64,000 nt of DNA from Chryseobacterium indologenes. GTDB taxonomy: Bacteria > Bacteroidota > Bacteroidia > Flavobacteriales > Weeksellaceae. A program made the translations under genes and the position numbers. This document shows, in pieces, positions 17,566 through 25,764 of the stretch. Location: positions 2,604,001 through 2,668,000 of the forward strand of contig CP065590.1 in NCBI GenBank assembly GCA_016025055.1. Reading direction: 5' to 3'. A model generated the notes under the pieces. It was not told the DNA's origin, did not search any database, and saw only the letters and a program-made list of their open reading frames with translations. Each line of letters opens with the position of its first letter. Position 1 is the first letter of the stretch.

Positions 17566-18251
17566 TTAATCAAAAATCTGCTGTATAATTTCCAGTGAGG
17601 CTGGTGTTTTAAAATCAGTGATATGGTAATGGTAATACACCAGAAGGCTATCCAAAAAGTCTTTTCTTAACCGACTATGAATTTTTGTGGCATATAAGTT
17701 ATCGCTGCTGAGTGCTTGTTTCCATAGCATTGAAACTTCTTCGCTGAATAACTGATGAGACGGATAAGGTGAAAAAGTTCCGGTTTCAGGATCTAAAAAA
17801 TGTCCGTCAGCCAATAAAGGCGCAACTCCCTGGATTTTTAAAACAGCGACCAGAAAAAGTAAATGAGCCTGGTAATTCTTGTTTGTCAATTCGCTGATAA
17901 ACCTGTCAATTCCGGAATAAATACTGAGGTTTTTATTTTCATATTTAAGAATCTGATTCAAAAATCTGAAATGAAAAAAATGACTGTATTGGTTTTTATG
18001 TCGGTATACATGTCATTATTTTTTACCAGTTCAAATTTTGATACGGACGATATACCGTTGCCTCTTGCTACGGATACAGAAAAACAGAGTTCATTCAGCG
18101 GTTGCAGCAGGGCTTTCTTTTTATTTTTTTTGGAATAAATTCCTTTTAAAAAATAGCTCTGAAAACCCTCTTCCTCAGTAAAACAATGCAGTACAGCATC
18201 ATTTTCCCCATATTTAATAAATGAAAGTAAAAAACCGTTTTGCGAATTCAT
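17566..18251 (-). pseudogene. recO: DNA repair protein RecO, frameshifted
   Basis: RecO helps RecF and RecR load RecA at gaps. The first part, from ATG 18251, gives the OB-fold region (MNSQNGFLLSFIKYGENDAVLHCF) and runs into a stop after FFISDF. A second frame continues without loss: NQILKYENKNLSIYSGIDRF to LEIIQQIFD. The break is at the minus-strand T5 run at 17960-17964; one more T would join both parts into 228 residues, the normal RecO length. recO is usually kept intact, so a missing base in the sequence is the likeliest cause. The start codon overlaps the porZ stop (TAATG), showing an operon with porZ. Confidence 0.9.
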
Positions 18252-20509
18252 TAATTGACCACTCCTATTTTAGCTGTAGCTTTATCAGATCCATCTTCAT
18301 TAGTCATCAGAACAAAGTAAATTCCAGAGGCCACTCTGTTTCCTTTCTGATTATTAAGATCCCATTCGTAATAGCCTCCTCTTGCTACAGCTGAATGCAC
18401 TACATTTCCTGCAGCATCTACAATCCGTATATTGGTCTTTTCAGCAAGACCCTTAATAGTAACTTTTCCTTTGAAATTAGAATATACAACGGGGTTAGGA
18501 TATACCATTACGTCGCCAAAATTAGACGTCACATCAGATACATCTCCCTGATAGGTCACAATTCCGCTATAGGTTGCAAAATATACTTTTCCTGTTTTTT
18601 TATCTACTTTAATGTCTGTCACACTGTTGGTTGGAAGTGGGGAGTTTTCTTTAGTGAAATGCTTAATGGTTTTCTGGCCGTCAGAAGATAGATAATAAAC
18701 ACCGCCTCCGTCGACAGATACCCATTTGTAATCACCACCGTCTACTTCAATCTGGAGGATATGAGAGTCTTTGAATAATTCTTCAGGAATACCATTTTGC
18801 TCGATGACCACAGCTTCCATTTTGGGTTTAGAAGATCTGATTTCTGATGCTGCATTAGACATTACCCTTAAGCCGCTGTCGGTACCGATCCATGCATCCC
18901 CGGATTTGTCAAAAGCAACAGATAGTGATCCGGCAGAACTGCTCGGGAGACCGTTGGGCTCACTAAGAATATAGTCCGAATCATCGGAAAGATTAGCTGC
19001 GTTTTTATAGTCGTATACCCAAAAGTTATTCGTCCTGGGTAGAGGAATCCATAGCATATTCTCGTAGAATATGGGTTTTTGTACACCTGTACTTGTGAAA
19101 ACAATCTTTTTTAAAACGAAATCATCCGTAGCCTTGTCATATATTCCTATCGCCGGATTTCCATCGTTATCAAATCCGATAGAGGCGAAAATATTATTTT
19201 GTGGATCAGTTGCAAGACCTGTTCCGCGTCTTAAATAAGGTTGAGCTCCCAAGTCATAATATTTTACCAACTCAAAATCTTTATTGGTAGCGTTGTATTT
19301 CATTCTGTAAACCCCCTGATCCTGCATAGCATAATTGGTGAAAAACACTTCATTATTGTTGAGAGGGTTGAGTATGGCATCCAATACGTTAATGCTCCTT
19401 GTATTATTGATGAAAAACGATGAGTAGATCCATTCTGTACCATTGAAATAATAAAATCCTGGTTTTTTAGGAATAACAACAGGATAGTTATATGTTTCTG
19501 CTCTTGCTCCTGTAGAGACAAGAATCTGGTTGTTGTCATACAGGTTTATTTTGTATGCATAATTATAAAATGGTCCTGATGGTTTGTAGGTAGTATTTCC
19601 CTCATCTTTTATTCCGGAAAGTACAGTTCCTCCGAATACTTTTCCACCCGCCATCAGTGCCGTATTACATTCCTCACCGAGACTGACGGCATTTAAAGAA
19701 ACGCCATTGGTGCCGTATGTGTAAATCCTGTTGTCGGTAACTACAATATTGTTGGGAGTGATGACCACATCCTTGATATCGCTAAAACTTGTTGGAAGTT
19801 GAGTAGGAGTACCATTATTATAAAGATATGCAGTAGTAGCATTTGAAAAAACAATATCAGATTCAGAATCTATATGCTTGAATGCACCCGGAATTTCTGT
19901 AGTCCATGTGGTGTATACGGGGAAGGTCGTATTCATTTCATGGCTTTTTAATCCTGAATTTGTAACTGTATACACTTTATTTCCAAATATTACTGCTTCA
20001 TTGCTGGCCTGATAAACACCGGATTGAATGAAAAAAGCAGAATCTCCGAATTCTTTCTTTTTCAAATTAAATAATGAAAGACCATAACCGACAGAAATTA
20101 CAGCCTGATCTCCGGTAATCGAAATATGATTGATTTTTTTACTTCCGTTGTAACCGGTAGCAATAGGAATATCAACGATATATTTGATTTCCTGTGGTGT
20201 AATAACGTCCATGGAACCATTATCATAGCCTATAAGAGCTGTTTTGGTCTGCGGATTATAATCAAAAGCAGTGATTCCGATATTGTGAAGGCCGTTCGCT
20301 TTAGATAACTTCGTAATTTCTCCTGTAGATATAGTATAATAGAATATTCCACTTTCTGTTGCGGCAATTATTTTTCCATTGTCTTCTTTCATAGCAATGA
20401 CATTGTTGTAGGAAAAAAGATCTGCCCACTTTTTTGAGGAAATCACCTGCGCTTTTGTAAGTTGCAGAGCGGCTAAAATACCAAGAGAAATTATATAAAG
20501 TTTTTTCAT
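18251..20509 (-). CDS. porZ: Type IX secretion system protein PorZ
   Basis: 752 residues with signal peptide 1-20. PorZ acts on the cell surface in the T9SS attachment complex that links anionic LPS to cargo after cleavage of the C-terminal signal. The body is made of repeated beta-propeller units with WIGTDSGLRVMS and ITKLSKANGLHNIGITAFDYN (two-component-regulator-like propellers), and the end (about 680-752) is a T9SS-type sorting domain: VMVYPNPV, IRIVDAAGNVV, GGYYEWDLNNQKGNRVASGIY. The length agrees with PorZ proteins. Lies downstream of the two nucleotidase genes and overlaps recO by one base; the porZ-recO junction TAATG suggests translational coupling. Confidence 0.88.
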   Translation of the reverse strand: MKKLYIISLGILAALQLTKAQVISSKKWADLFSYNNVIAMKEDNGKIIAATESGIFYYTISTGEITKLSKANGLHNIGITAFDYNPQTKTALIGYDNGSMDVITPQEIKYIVDIPIATGYNGSKKINHISITGDQAVISVGYGLSLFNLKKKEFGDSAFFIQSGVYQASNEAVIFGNKVYTVTNSGLKSHEMNTTFPVYTTWTTEIPGAFKHIDSESDIVFSNATTAYLYNNGTPTQLPTSFSDIKDVVITPNNIVVTDNRIYTYGTNGVSLNAVSLGEECNTALMAGGKVFGGTVLSGIKDEGNTTYKPSGPFYNYAYKINLYDNNQILVSTGARAETYNYPVVIPKKPGFYYFNGTEWIYSSFFINNTRSINVLDAILNPLNNNEVFFTNYAMQDQGVYRMKYNATNKDFELVKYYDLGAQPYLRRGTGLATDPQNNIFASIGFDNDGNPAIGIYDKATDDFVLKKIVFTSTGVQKPIFYENMLWIPLPRTNNFWVYDYKNAANLSDDSDYILSEPNGLPSSSAGSLSVAFDKSGDAWIGTDSGLRVMSNAASEIRSSKPKMEAVVIEQNGIPEELFKDSHILQIEVDGGDYKWVSVDGGGVYYLSSDGQKTIKHFTKENSPLPTNSVTDIKVDKKTGKVYFATYSGIVTYQGDVSDVTSNFGDVMVYPNPVVYSNFKGKVTIKGLAEKTNIRIVDAAGNVVHSAVARGGYYEWDLNNQKGNRVASGIYFVLMTNEDGSDKATAKIGVVN

Positions 20510-20510
20510 A

Positions 20511-21461
20511 TTATGCGATTATACTGCTGTCTATTGCCTGGTTGTTCCAGGAGATATGTTTTACATTTTTGTTTGTATCAAAATAAAAATCTATCCTGCC
20601 TAAAAGAAGGCCTGCCCATCCCACTTGATTGACAAGAACATTTTTCCCCTGTCTGTTGGTGAAAGTTTGAGGTTCCGGTAGAAAGGTATGGGTGTGACCG
20701 CCTAAGATGATATCAATATTCTCTGTATTGGCAGCCAAAATTTTATCACTGATCTTATCAGGTTCTTCCTTGTAATCATAACCGATATGTGAAAGGCAGA
20801 TCACAAGATCACATTTTTCTTCGTTTTTCAGGAAGTTGGAATAGTGCTGGGCTACATCAATAGGGTTTGAATATACTGTTTCTCCATATTGCTTCTTGCC
20901 TACGAGACCATCCAGCTGAATTCCCAGTCCGAAAATTCCTACTTTGATACCGTTTTTATTAAAAATCTTGTAAGGAGAAGTTTTCCCGTCCAGAATGGTA
21001 TTCTTAAAATCATAATTGGAACAGATAAAAGGAAATTTTGCATTGGGAAGAACTTTCAGAAATCCCTCCAATCCGTTATCAAAATCGTGATTTCCCATCG
21101 TAGATGCATCATACTTCATCATCGACATTAATTTGAATTCCAGTTCTCCTCCAAAAAAGTTGAAGTAAGGGGTGCCCTGGAAAATATCTCCTGAATCAAG
21201 GAGCAATACATTGCTCTCCTGATTTCTGATTTGCTGAATTAGGCTTGCCCTTCTGGCAAAACCTCCCTGGTTGGGATTTTTAATATAGCTGGCATCAAAA
21301 GGTTCTATCCTGCTATGCTGATCGTTGGTATGAAGGATCGTCAGTTTATGGGCAGATTTTAAGTCAAGAACTTTGAATTCTTCCGCCATCATCATATTCG
21401 GAGCCAGAGCTATTGCCAAAGATCCACCACCTATTGCTTTTAAAAAACTTTTTCTATCCAT
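20511..21461 (-). CDS. Metallophosphoesterase, 5'-nucleotidase N-terminal (catalytic) domain
   Basis: 316 residues with a leader MDRKSFLKAIGGGSLAIALA, which suggests export. The dimetal phosphoesterase motifs are present: HTNDQH (44-49), LLLDSGDIFQGTP, GNHDFDNG, CLSHIGYD and GGHTHTF. This is the catalytic half of a 5'-nucleotidase/2',3'-cyclic phosphodiesterase. The C-terminal substrate-binding half is encoded by the separate gene directly upstream, whose stop overlaps this start by one base (TAATG). The two products probably assemble into one enzyme that dephosphorylates nucleotides in the periplasm. Confidence 0.88.
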   Translation of the reverse strand: MDRKSFLKAIGGGSLAIALAPNMMMAEEFKVLDLKSAHKLTILHTNDQHSRIEPFDASYIKNPNQGGFARRASLIQQIRNQESNVLLLDSGDIFQGTPYFNFFGGELEFKLMSMMKYDASTMGNHDFDNGLEGFLKVLPNAKFPFICSNYDFKNTILDGKTSPYKIFNKNGIKVGIFGLGIQLDGLVGKKQYGETVYSNPIDVAQHYSNFLKNEEKCDLVICLSHIGYDYKEEPDKISDKILAANTENIDIILGGHTHTFLPEPQTFTNRQGKNVLVNQVGWAGLLLGRIDFYFDTNKNVKHISWNNQAIDSSIIA

Positions 21462-22218
21462 TACTTTTTACCAATAAAATTTAAACGAACGTCTGTAGCA
21501 GGAACAATTTCAGGATTTTTTTGAAACATTCAATATATAAATCTCTGAGTTTAACTCCCGTTGGGATTGCTTCTCCTTTTGAGAAAAACTTCATATTATC
21601 ACCACCCAGAGCAAGATAGTCTGAAGTGGCAATATAGTAGTCTTTGTTGGGGTCAACTACTTTTCCGTTAATTAAAGATTGGGATAATTGTCCGTTTTTT
21701 GTTTCAATATAAAGGTGAGAAACAGGGTTGTTTACCTGTGTTTTTGCATAATATTCAAAAAGTCCCGGTAAATCTGCTCCGTTCATCTTGACAATGATCA
21801 GTTCATTTTCAAAAGGCATTACCTCAAAAACATTTTTCAGCATAATGTCACCTTTTCCAATCGTGGTACGAATACCTCCGATATTGATCAACGCTGCATC
21901 TACATTTTGCTTGAGATGAGTTTTTGCCCACTGATCGCCTCCTTCAAGGGTATAGTCTGCTAAAAGATTACCCAGATTGCTGTTATCACCCTGTTTTGTA
22001 AGATCAACATTGGTATGGGAGATTTTTTGATTCATCTCTCTGTCCAGTTTTTGCTTGTAGGGTTCGATAAACTTTACAAATTCCTCATCATTCTTTAGTT
22101 CATTATTAATAGAAATATTTTTCTGGGTCTTTACATTCGCAAGTTGCGGCGTAGAGGCCGTTTTGCATGCTGTAAGAGATGCCAGAGCAATTCCTAGTAA
22201 CAAGAATTTATTTTTCAT
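21461..22218 (-). pseudogene. 5'-nucleotidase C-terminal domain lipoprotein, frameshifted
   Basis: Lipoprotein signal MKNKFLLLGIALASLTACK gives the start at 22218; the farther upstream ATG at 22239 lies at the -7 box. The domain matches the nucleotidase C-terminal part: NLLADYTLEGGDQW, INIGGIRTTI and FEVMPFENELIIVKMNG. The frame breaks at the minus-strand A7 run (21516-21522): reading on gives CFKKILKLFLLQTFV and a stop. With eight A the text becomes CFKKNPEIVPATDVRLNFIGKK and ends at 21461, giving 252 residues. That ending fits the family, so a base is probably missing from the sequence. Confidence 0.85.
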
Positions 22219-22236
22219 AATATCTTTTAGTATATG

Positions 22237-22244
22237 CAAATATA
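22237..22244 (-). promoter_or_regulatory. -7 box of the nucleotidase-porZ-recO operon
   Basis: On the minus strand TATATTTG matches TAnnTTTG and sits 19 bases before the ATG at 22218. Confidence 0.55.
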
Positions 22245-22298
22245 ACTATATGTATAATAAAACATTATTATTTATAACAAATTCTTGACGTAAATGAT

Positions 22299-22306
22299 TA
22301 AATTTG
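22299..22306 (+). promoter_or_regulatory. -7 box of dapA
   Basis: TAAATTTG, 20 bases before the dapA start, matches TAnnTTTG. No TTG at the ideal spacing. Confidence 0.45.
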
Positions 22307-22325
22307 GCAAAAATAATTCGAACAG

Positions 22326-23198
22326 ATGAGCATTTTAAAAGGAGTAGGTGTTGCATTGGTGACACCCTTTAATGAAGATTTATCCGTTGATTTCGATAGT
22401 TTAACAAAGCTTGTTGAATATAATATCGACAACGGTACCAATTATTTGGTAGTATTGGGAACTACGGCAGAAGCCGCAACGCTTTCTGATGATGAAAAGA
22501 AACAGGTAATTGAGCATATCATTAAGGTGAATAATAAACGTCTTCCTCTTGTATTGGGAATTGGCGGAAACAATACCCTTGAAGTCAAGAAACAGATCGA
22601 AGAAGCGGATCTTTCTGCATTTGAAGCAGTGCTTTCTGTATCACCTTACTACAATAAACCTAATCAGGAAGGTCTTTATCAGCATTATAAAGCTTTAGCA
22701 TCCACAGGGAAGAATATTATTATCTATAATGTTCCGTCAAGAACAGGGCAGAATGTTGAAGCAGATACAACGATACGTCTTGCAAAAGAATTCCCGAATT
22801 TATTCATGATCAAGGAAGCTTCACCCAATATTCTGCAGTATTTTGATATCTTGAGAAAGAAGCCTGAAGGATTCTCTCTTGTATCAGGAGATGATGAATA
22901 TACTCTTCCTGTGACGTTAGCAGGAGGTGATGGTGTGATTTCCGTGATCGGACAAGGATATCCGAAGGAGTTTTCTACGATGGTGCAGCTGGCTTTTGAG
23001 GGAAAGGTGAAAGAAGCTTACGAAATTCATAATAAACTGGTAGAAATTACCCGTTTAATTTTTGCAGAAGGAAACCCTTGCGGTATTAAAGTCGTATTGG
23101 CTGAAAAAGGTATTATTAAAAATTATCTTAGACTTCCGTTGGTTCCTGCTTCGGAAGGGCTATACGCGAAAATTAAAGCAGAAATGGCAAATATTTAG
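22326..23198 (+). CDS. dapA: 4-hydroxy-tetrahydrodipicolinate synthase
   Basis: 290 residues, the normal DapA length. It condenses pyruvate and aspartate semialdehyde in the lysine/diaminopimelate pathway. GTTAE is at 45-49; the SPYYNKP block at about 106-112 and Tyr134 (IIIYNVPSRTG) line the active site, and Lys163 (FMIKEASPN) is the Schiff-base lysine. The C-terminal SVIGQGYP and AEGNPCGIK segments match the family. It stands alone between a divergent nucleotidase operon and a terminator. Confidence 0.95.
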   Translation: MSILKGVGVALVTPFNEDLSVDFDSLTKLVEYNIDNGTNYLVVLGTTAEAATLSDDEKKQVIEHIIKVNNKRLPLVLGIGGNNTLEVKKQIEEADLSAFEAVLSVSPYYNKPNQEGLYQHYKALASTGKNIIIYNVPSRTGQNVEADTTIRLAKEFPNLFMIKEASPNILQYFDILRKKPEGFSLVSGDDEYTLPVTLAGGDGVISVIGQGYPKEFSTMVQLAFEGKVKEAYEIHNKLVEITRLIFAEGNPCGIKVVLAEKGIIKNYLRLPLVPASEGLYAKIKAEMANI

Positions 23199-23284
23199 TC
23201 AATGATTTGTTTCTGGTAAATTTTTACTGTAATTTTAATGTTTATCAGTATTCTTAAATTAGAAAGACTAAACAAAATATCATA

Positions 23285-23314
23285 AAGTGAGAAGCTCCGG
23301 CTTTTCACTTTTTT
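23285..23314 (+). terminator. Terminator of dapA
   Basis: AAGTGAGAAGC pairs with GCTTTTCACTT around a four-base loop, followed by a T run. Confidence 0.85.
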
Positions 23315-23334
23315 AATCATAATAATACCAACTT

Positions 23335-23838
23335 ATGAAATTAATACAAGCAACACTGGAAAATATTCCTTTAATTCAGGACCTGGCACGACGCTCCTGG
23401 GAAAATGCCTATGCGGATATACTTTCTGCAGAACAAATGGAATACATGCTATCCGAAATGTATTCTGAAACGGAAATAGCAAGCCATTTTCAAAATCCTG
23501 ATTATCATTATTATCTGATTTTTGATGAAAACAACGGATCATATGAAGGCTTTATCGGCTACCAGCATCATTACGAAGATAAAACGACCAAATTGCACCG
23601 TATTTACCTGACTCCGGAAAGTAAGGGAAAAGGTTTTGGAAAAGAAGCTCTTCAGTTTATAAATGGGCAGGTGTCTGAAAACGGAAACAGCAGAATTATT
23701 TTAAATGTTAATAAGCATAATGTAGCCAGGAAGTTCTATGAATCGCAGGGATACAGGGTCTATGACGAGGGTGTTTTCGATATTGGAAACGGTTTTGTAA
23801 TGGATGATTTTCTGATGGAATTTCTAATTCACGATTAA
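23335..23838 (+). CDS. GNAT family N-acetyltransferase
   Basis: 167 residues. Motif A is IYLTPESKGKGFGKEALQFI (about 90-109) with the Lys-x-Gly-x-Gly acetyl-CoA loop; RIILNVNKHNVARKFYESQGYRV supplies motif B with the Asn and Tyr. The C-terminal DEGVFDIGNGFVMDDFLMEF resembles GNATs that act on small amines or ribosomal protein-like targets; the substrate is unknown. Single-gene unit with a terminator on each side. Confidence 0.9.
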   Translation: MKLIQATLENIPLIQDLARRSWENAYADILSAEQMEYMLSEMYSETEIASHFQNPDYHYYLIFDENNGSYEGFIGYQHHYEDKTTKLHRIYLTPESKGKGFGKEALQFINGQVSENGNSRIILNVNKHNVARKFYESQGYRVYDEGVFDIGNGFVMDDFLMEFLIHD

Positions 23839-23860
23839 TTGACTTAAAATTTTGTAACTT

Positions 23861-23898
23861 TCACCTGTAATTCTATAACGGGTGATTTCTTTTTTTAA
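23861..23898 (+). terminator. Likely terminator of the GNAT gene
   Basis: TCACC pairs with GGTGA around a 15-base loop, followed by a T-rich tract, 23 bases after the GNAT stop. A short stem, so moderate confidence. Confidence 0.55.
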
Positions 23899-24009
23899 GT
23901 CATCTTTGCTTCAGAACCAAATCACTTATAATACAATACATTCATATGCTTGGTTTTGAGCTTTTTGAGCTTTTTATCAGTATATTTTTTTCATCCTTAG
24001 TGTTTAAAT

Positions 24010-24041
24010 TCCTGTATTCAAGAATACAGGAGTTTTTTTTT
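24010..24041 (+). terminator. Strong orphan terminator before the AraC-type gene
   Basis: TCCTGTATTC is followed by AA and GAATACAGGA, then a run of nine T. It lies 140 bases after the GNAT terminator, with no protein gene in between, so it may end a small RNA. Confidence 0.8.
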
Positions 24042-24133
24042 CTATAAAATATGTTAAAAAATATAATCCTATTTCACATTCAATTGAAATAAATTATTAT
24101 ATTTACTAAAAAATTGGCTTACTTATTACTAGG

Positions 24134-24715
24134 ATGAAAATGTACGTAAAATTTGACTTCAATGCTCTTTGTAAAAAGGTATTGGAGGAAAAACTTAGAG
24201 AGCATGGGCTAAAGTACCGGCTACTGAACTTCGGTGAGGTAGAGTTTTACGAACCCATTACTCAGGAGCAGCATAATCTTTTTAAGAAAAATCTTGGAGA
24301 TTATGGGATCGAGATCATTGAAAGCCAAAAAACGGCTTTGGTGCAGAAAATAAAAGATGCTATTGTAGAACTTGTTTTTTCAGATGAGATTATTCCTGTA
24401 AAAGCGTCTATTTATATTTCCGAAAAACTGAATCACAGCTATGGATACCTTTCCAATCTGTTTTCAGAGGTCGCTTACACATCTATTGAGAATTTTATTA
24501 TTCTGCAAAAAATTGAGCATGCGAAAGCTCTCATTATAAGAAATAAGCAGAGTCTCACTGAGATTGCTCATAAGCTGAACTATTCCAGTGTCGCTCACCT
24601 GAGTACACAATTTAAAAATACCACAGGGATTACTCCCTCCCAGTTTCAAAAGATCATAGGAAAAAGAAGAAGGGCCCAGACTACGGTAATAAATCCTAAA
24701 ATGCAGTATGAATAA
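24134..24715 (+). CDS. AraC-type helix-turn-helix regulator
   Basis: 193 residues. The N-terminal 65 residues form a small alpha-beta unit (MKMYVKFDFNALCKKVLEEKL), then a helical link, and the AraC DNA-binding part fills the last ~85 residues: FIILQKIEHAKALIIRNKQS, then LTEIAHKLNYSSVAHLSTQF and KNTTGITPSQFQ, which are the two helix-turn-helix units. The gene overlaps the following receiver-like gene by eight bases, so both are co-translated. The arrangement suggests a signalling pair, the N-terminal part of which is short for a sensor. Confidence 0.85.
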   Translation: MKMYVKFDFNALCKKVLEEKLREHGLKYRLLNFGEVEFYEPITQEQHNLFKKNLGDYGIEIIESQKTALVQKIKDAIVELVFSDEIIPVKASIYISEKLNHSYGYLSNLFSEVAYTSIENFIILQKIEHAKALIIRNKQSLTEIAHKLNYSSVAHLSTQFKNTTGITPSQFQKIIGKRRRAQTTVINPKMQYE

Positions 24716-25154
24716 AGAATTTCTGAACGTAATAGTAGCAGATAGCGATGAAAATACTTTAACCTTTTTTAAAAATATATTCAAAGAACAGAAGATATCT
24801 ATAAAAATTCAAAGCTTCAACAACGGAAAAAATATGATGAAGTATCTGAATCATGAAGATGCAGTGGTTCCTGAAATTGTTTTTATTCAGTATGCAATTC
24901 CTGAGATAGATAGTATAGAATGTATTGCAGAATTTAAATCACATTCAAAGTTCAATAATATGGTGACTGTTATATTTTCCGACCAGATTTCAGAACATGA
25001 GATTGAAGATATTTTTGTGGCGGGCACCAATATTTACATGAGAAAACCGGAAGATTTCAAGAGTTTAAAGAAAGTTCTTTCAGATATTATCAGTATCAAT
25101 TGGCAGTACCACACTTCAGGATTGAATAAAGATCATTTTATCCTGAAAATATGA
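24708..25154 (+). CDS. Receiver-like protein lacking the phosphoacceptor aspartate
   Basis: 148 residues, the size of a single receiver domain. The acid cluster Asp12-Ser-Asp14-Glu15 and the Lys-Pro of YMRKPEDF fit the CheY fold, as does VIFSDQ. At the place of the phosphoacceptor aspartate, however, the text is EIVFIQYAIPEID, with Gln61 where Asp is expected. It is therefore probably a phosphorylation-independent receiver. It overlaps the AraC-type gene by eight bases and may partner with it (inference). Confidence 0.75.
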   Translation: MNKEFLNVIVADSDENTLTFFKNIFKEQKISIKIQSFNNGKNMMKYLNHEDAVVPEIVFIQYAIPEIDSIECIAEFKSHSKFNNMVTVIFSDQISEHEIEDIFVAGTNIYMRKPEDFKSLKKVLSDIISINWQYHTSGLNKDHFILKI

Positions 25155-25734
25155 TGGATACAAGATTTAAAAGCTCTGGTTTTTGTTAAAAATCGACTTA
25201 TATTTCATGCATACTATTCACACAAAAGTGAAAATTTTATAACTAATAGTTGAAATCATATAAAAAAAATATCAATTAATATTCTGACATTTGTAATCAT
25301 AAAATAATTACACAAATTTAACCATATACGAAAATACGGATGAATGAAAAGGAAATTGTTTCTAAAAACAAAAAAATATATAAATCACGATGTTAGCTAA
25401 CAAAATGAATTATACTCATTTCCAATTTTAAAGCATAGAAGATCTTTAAACAAAACGGTACAATCATGAAAACTTAAGAGTGTTGGAGATATTTTTTATT
25501 CGTTTCATTCCCTCATCTTCAACCTCGACACAGTTAGTTTTTATAATAAGCAAGTTGGAAAAATAATTCATTTTGTTTTTTATAATTTATTTTAATAGTT
25601 GATGGTTTTGAGCCTATTCAAATAGTAGATACATATTTTCACACCACATCACAAAATATTAAGCCTAAACTATTAAAATAAATTTTTTTGAAGACCAAAA
25701 GTAATTTCTTCTAAATAACAGTTTTATAAGGGGA
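25155..25734. other. Gene-free AT-rich stretch
   Basis: About 580 bases without a convincing gene on either strand. It holds the palindrome GTTAGCTAAC (25392-25401), a 17-base-pair inverted repeat (25584-25684), and ends at a forward-facing terminator. No tRNA or recognised RNA family was seen. Confidence 0.6.
25584..25684. repeat. 17-base-pair perfect inverted repeat with a 67-base loop
   Basis: AATTTATTTTAATAGTT at 25584-25600 is the exact reverse complement of 25668-25684. The loop contains CTATTCAAATAG, itself a small inverted repeat. A structured RNA or remnant of a mobile element is possible. Confidence 0.65.
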
Positions 25735-25764
25735 CCGCAGGAAATTTTTTTCTGCGGTTTTTTT
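25735..25764 (+). terminator. Forward-strand terminator at the recG 3' end
   Basis: CCGCAG pairs with CTGCGG around an 11-base loop, then seven T on the plus strand. No plus-strand gene precedes it closely; the nearest ends at 25154. Confidence 0.8.
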
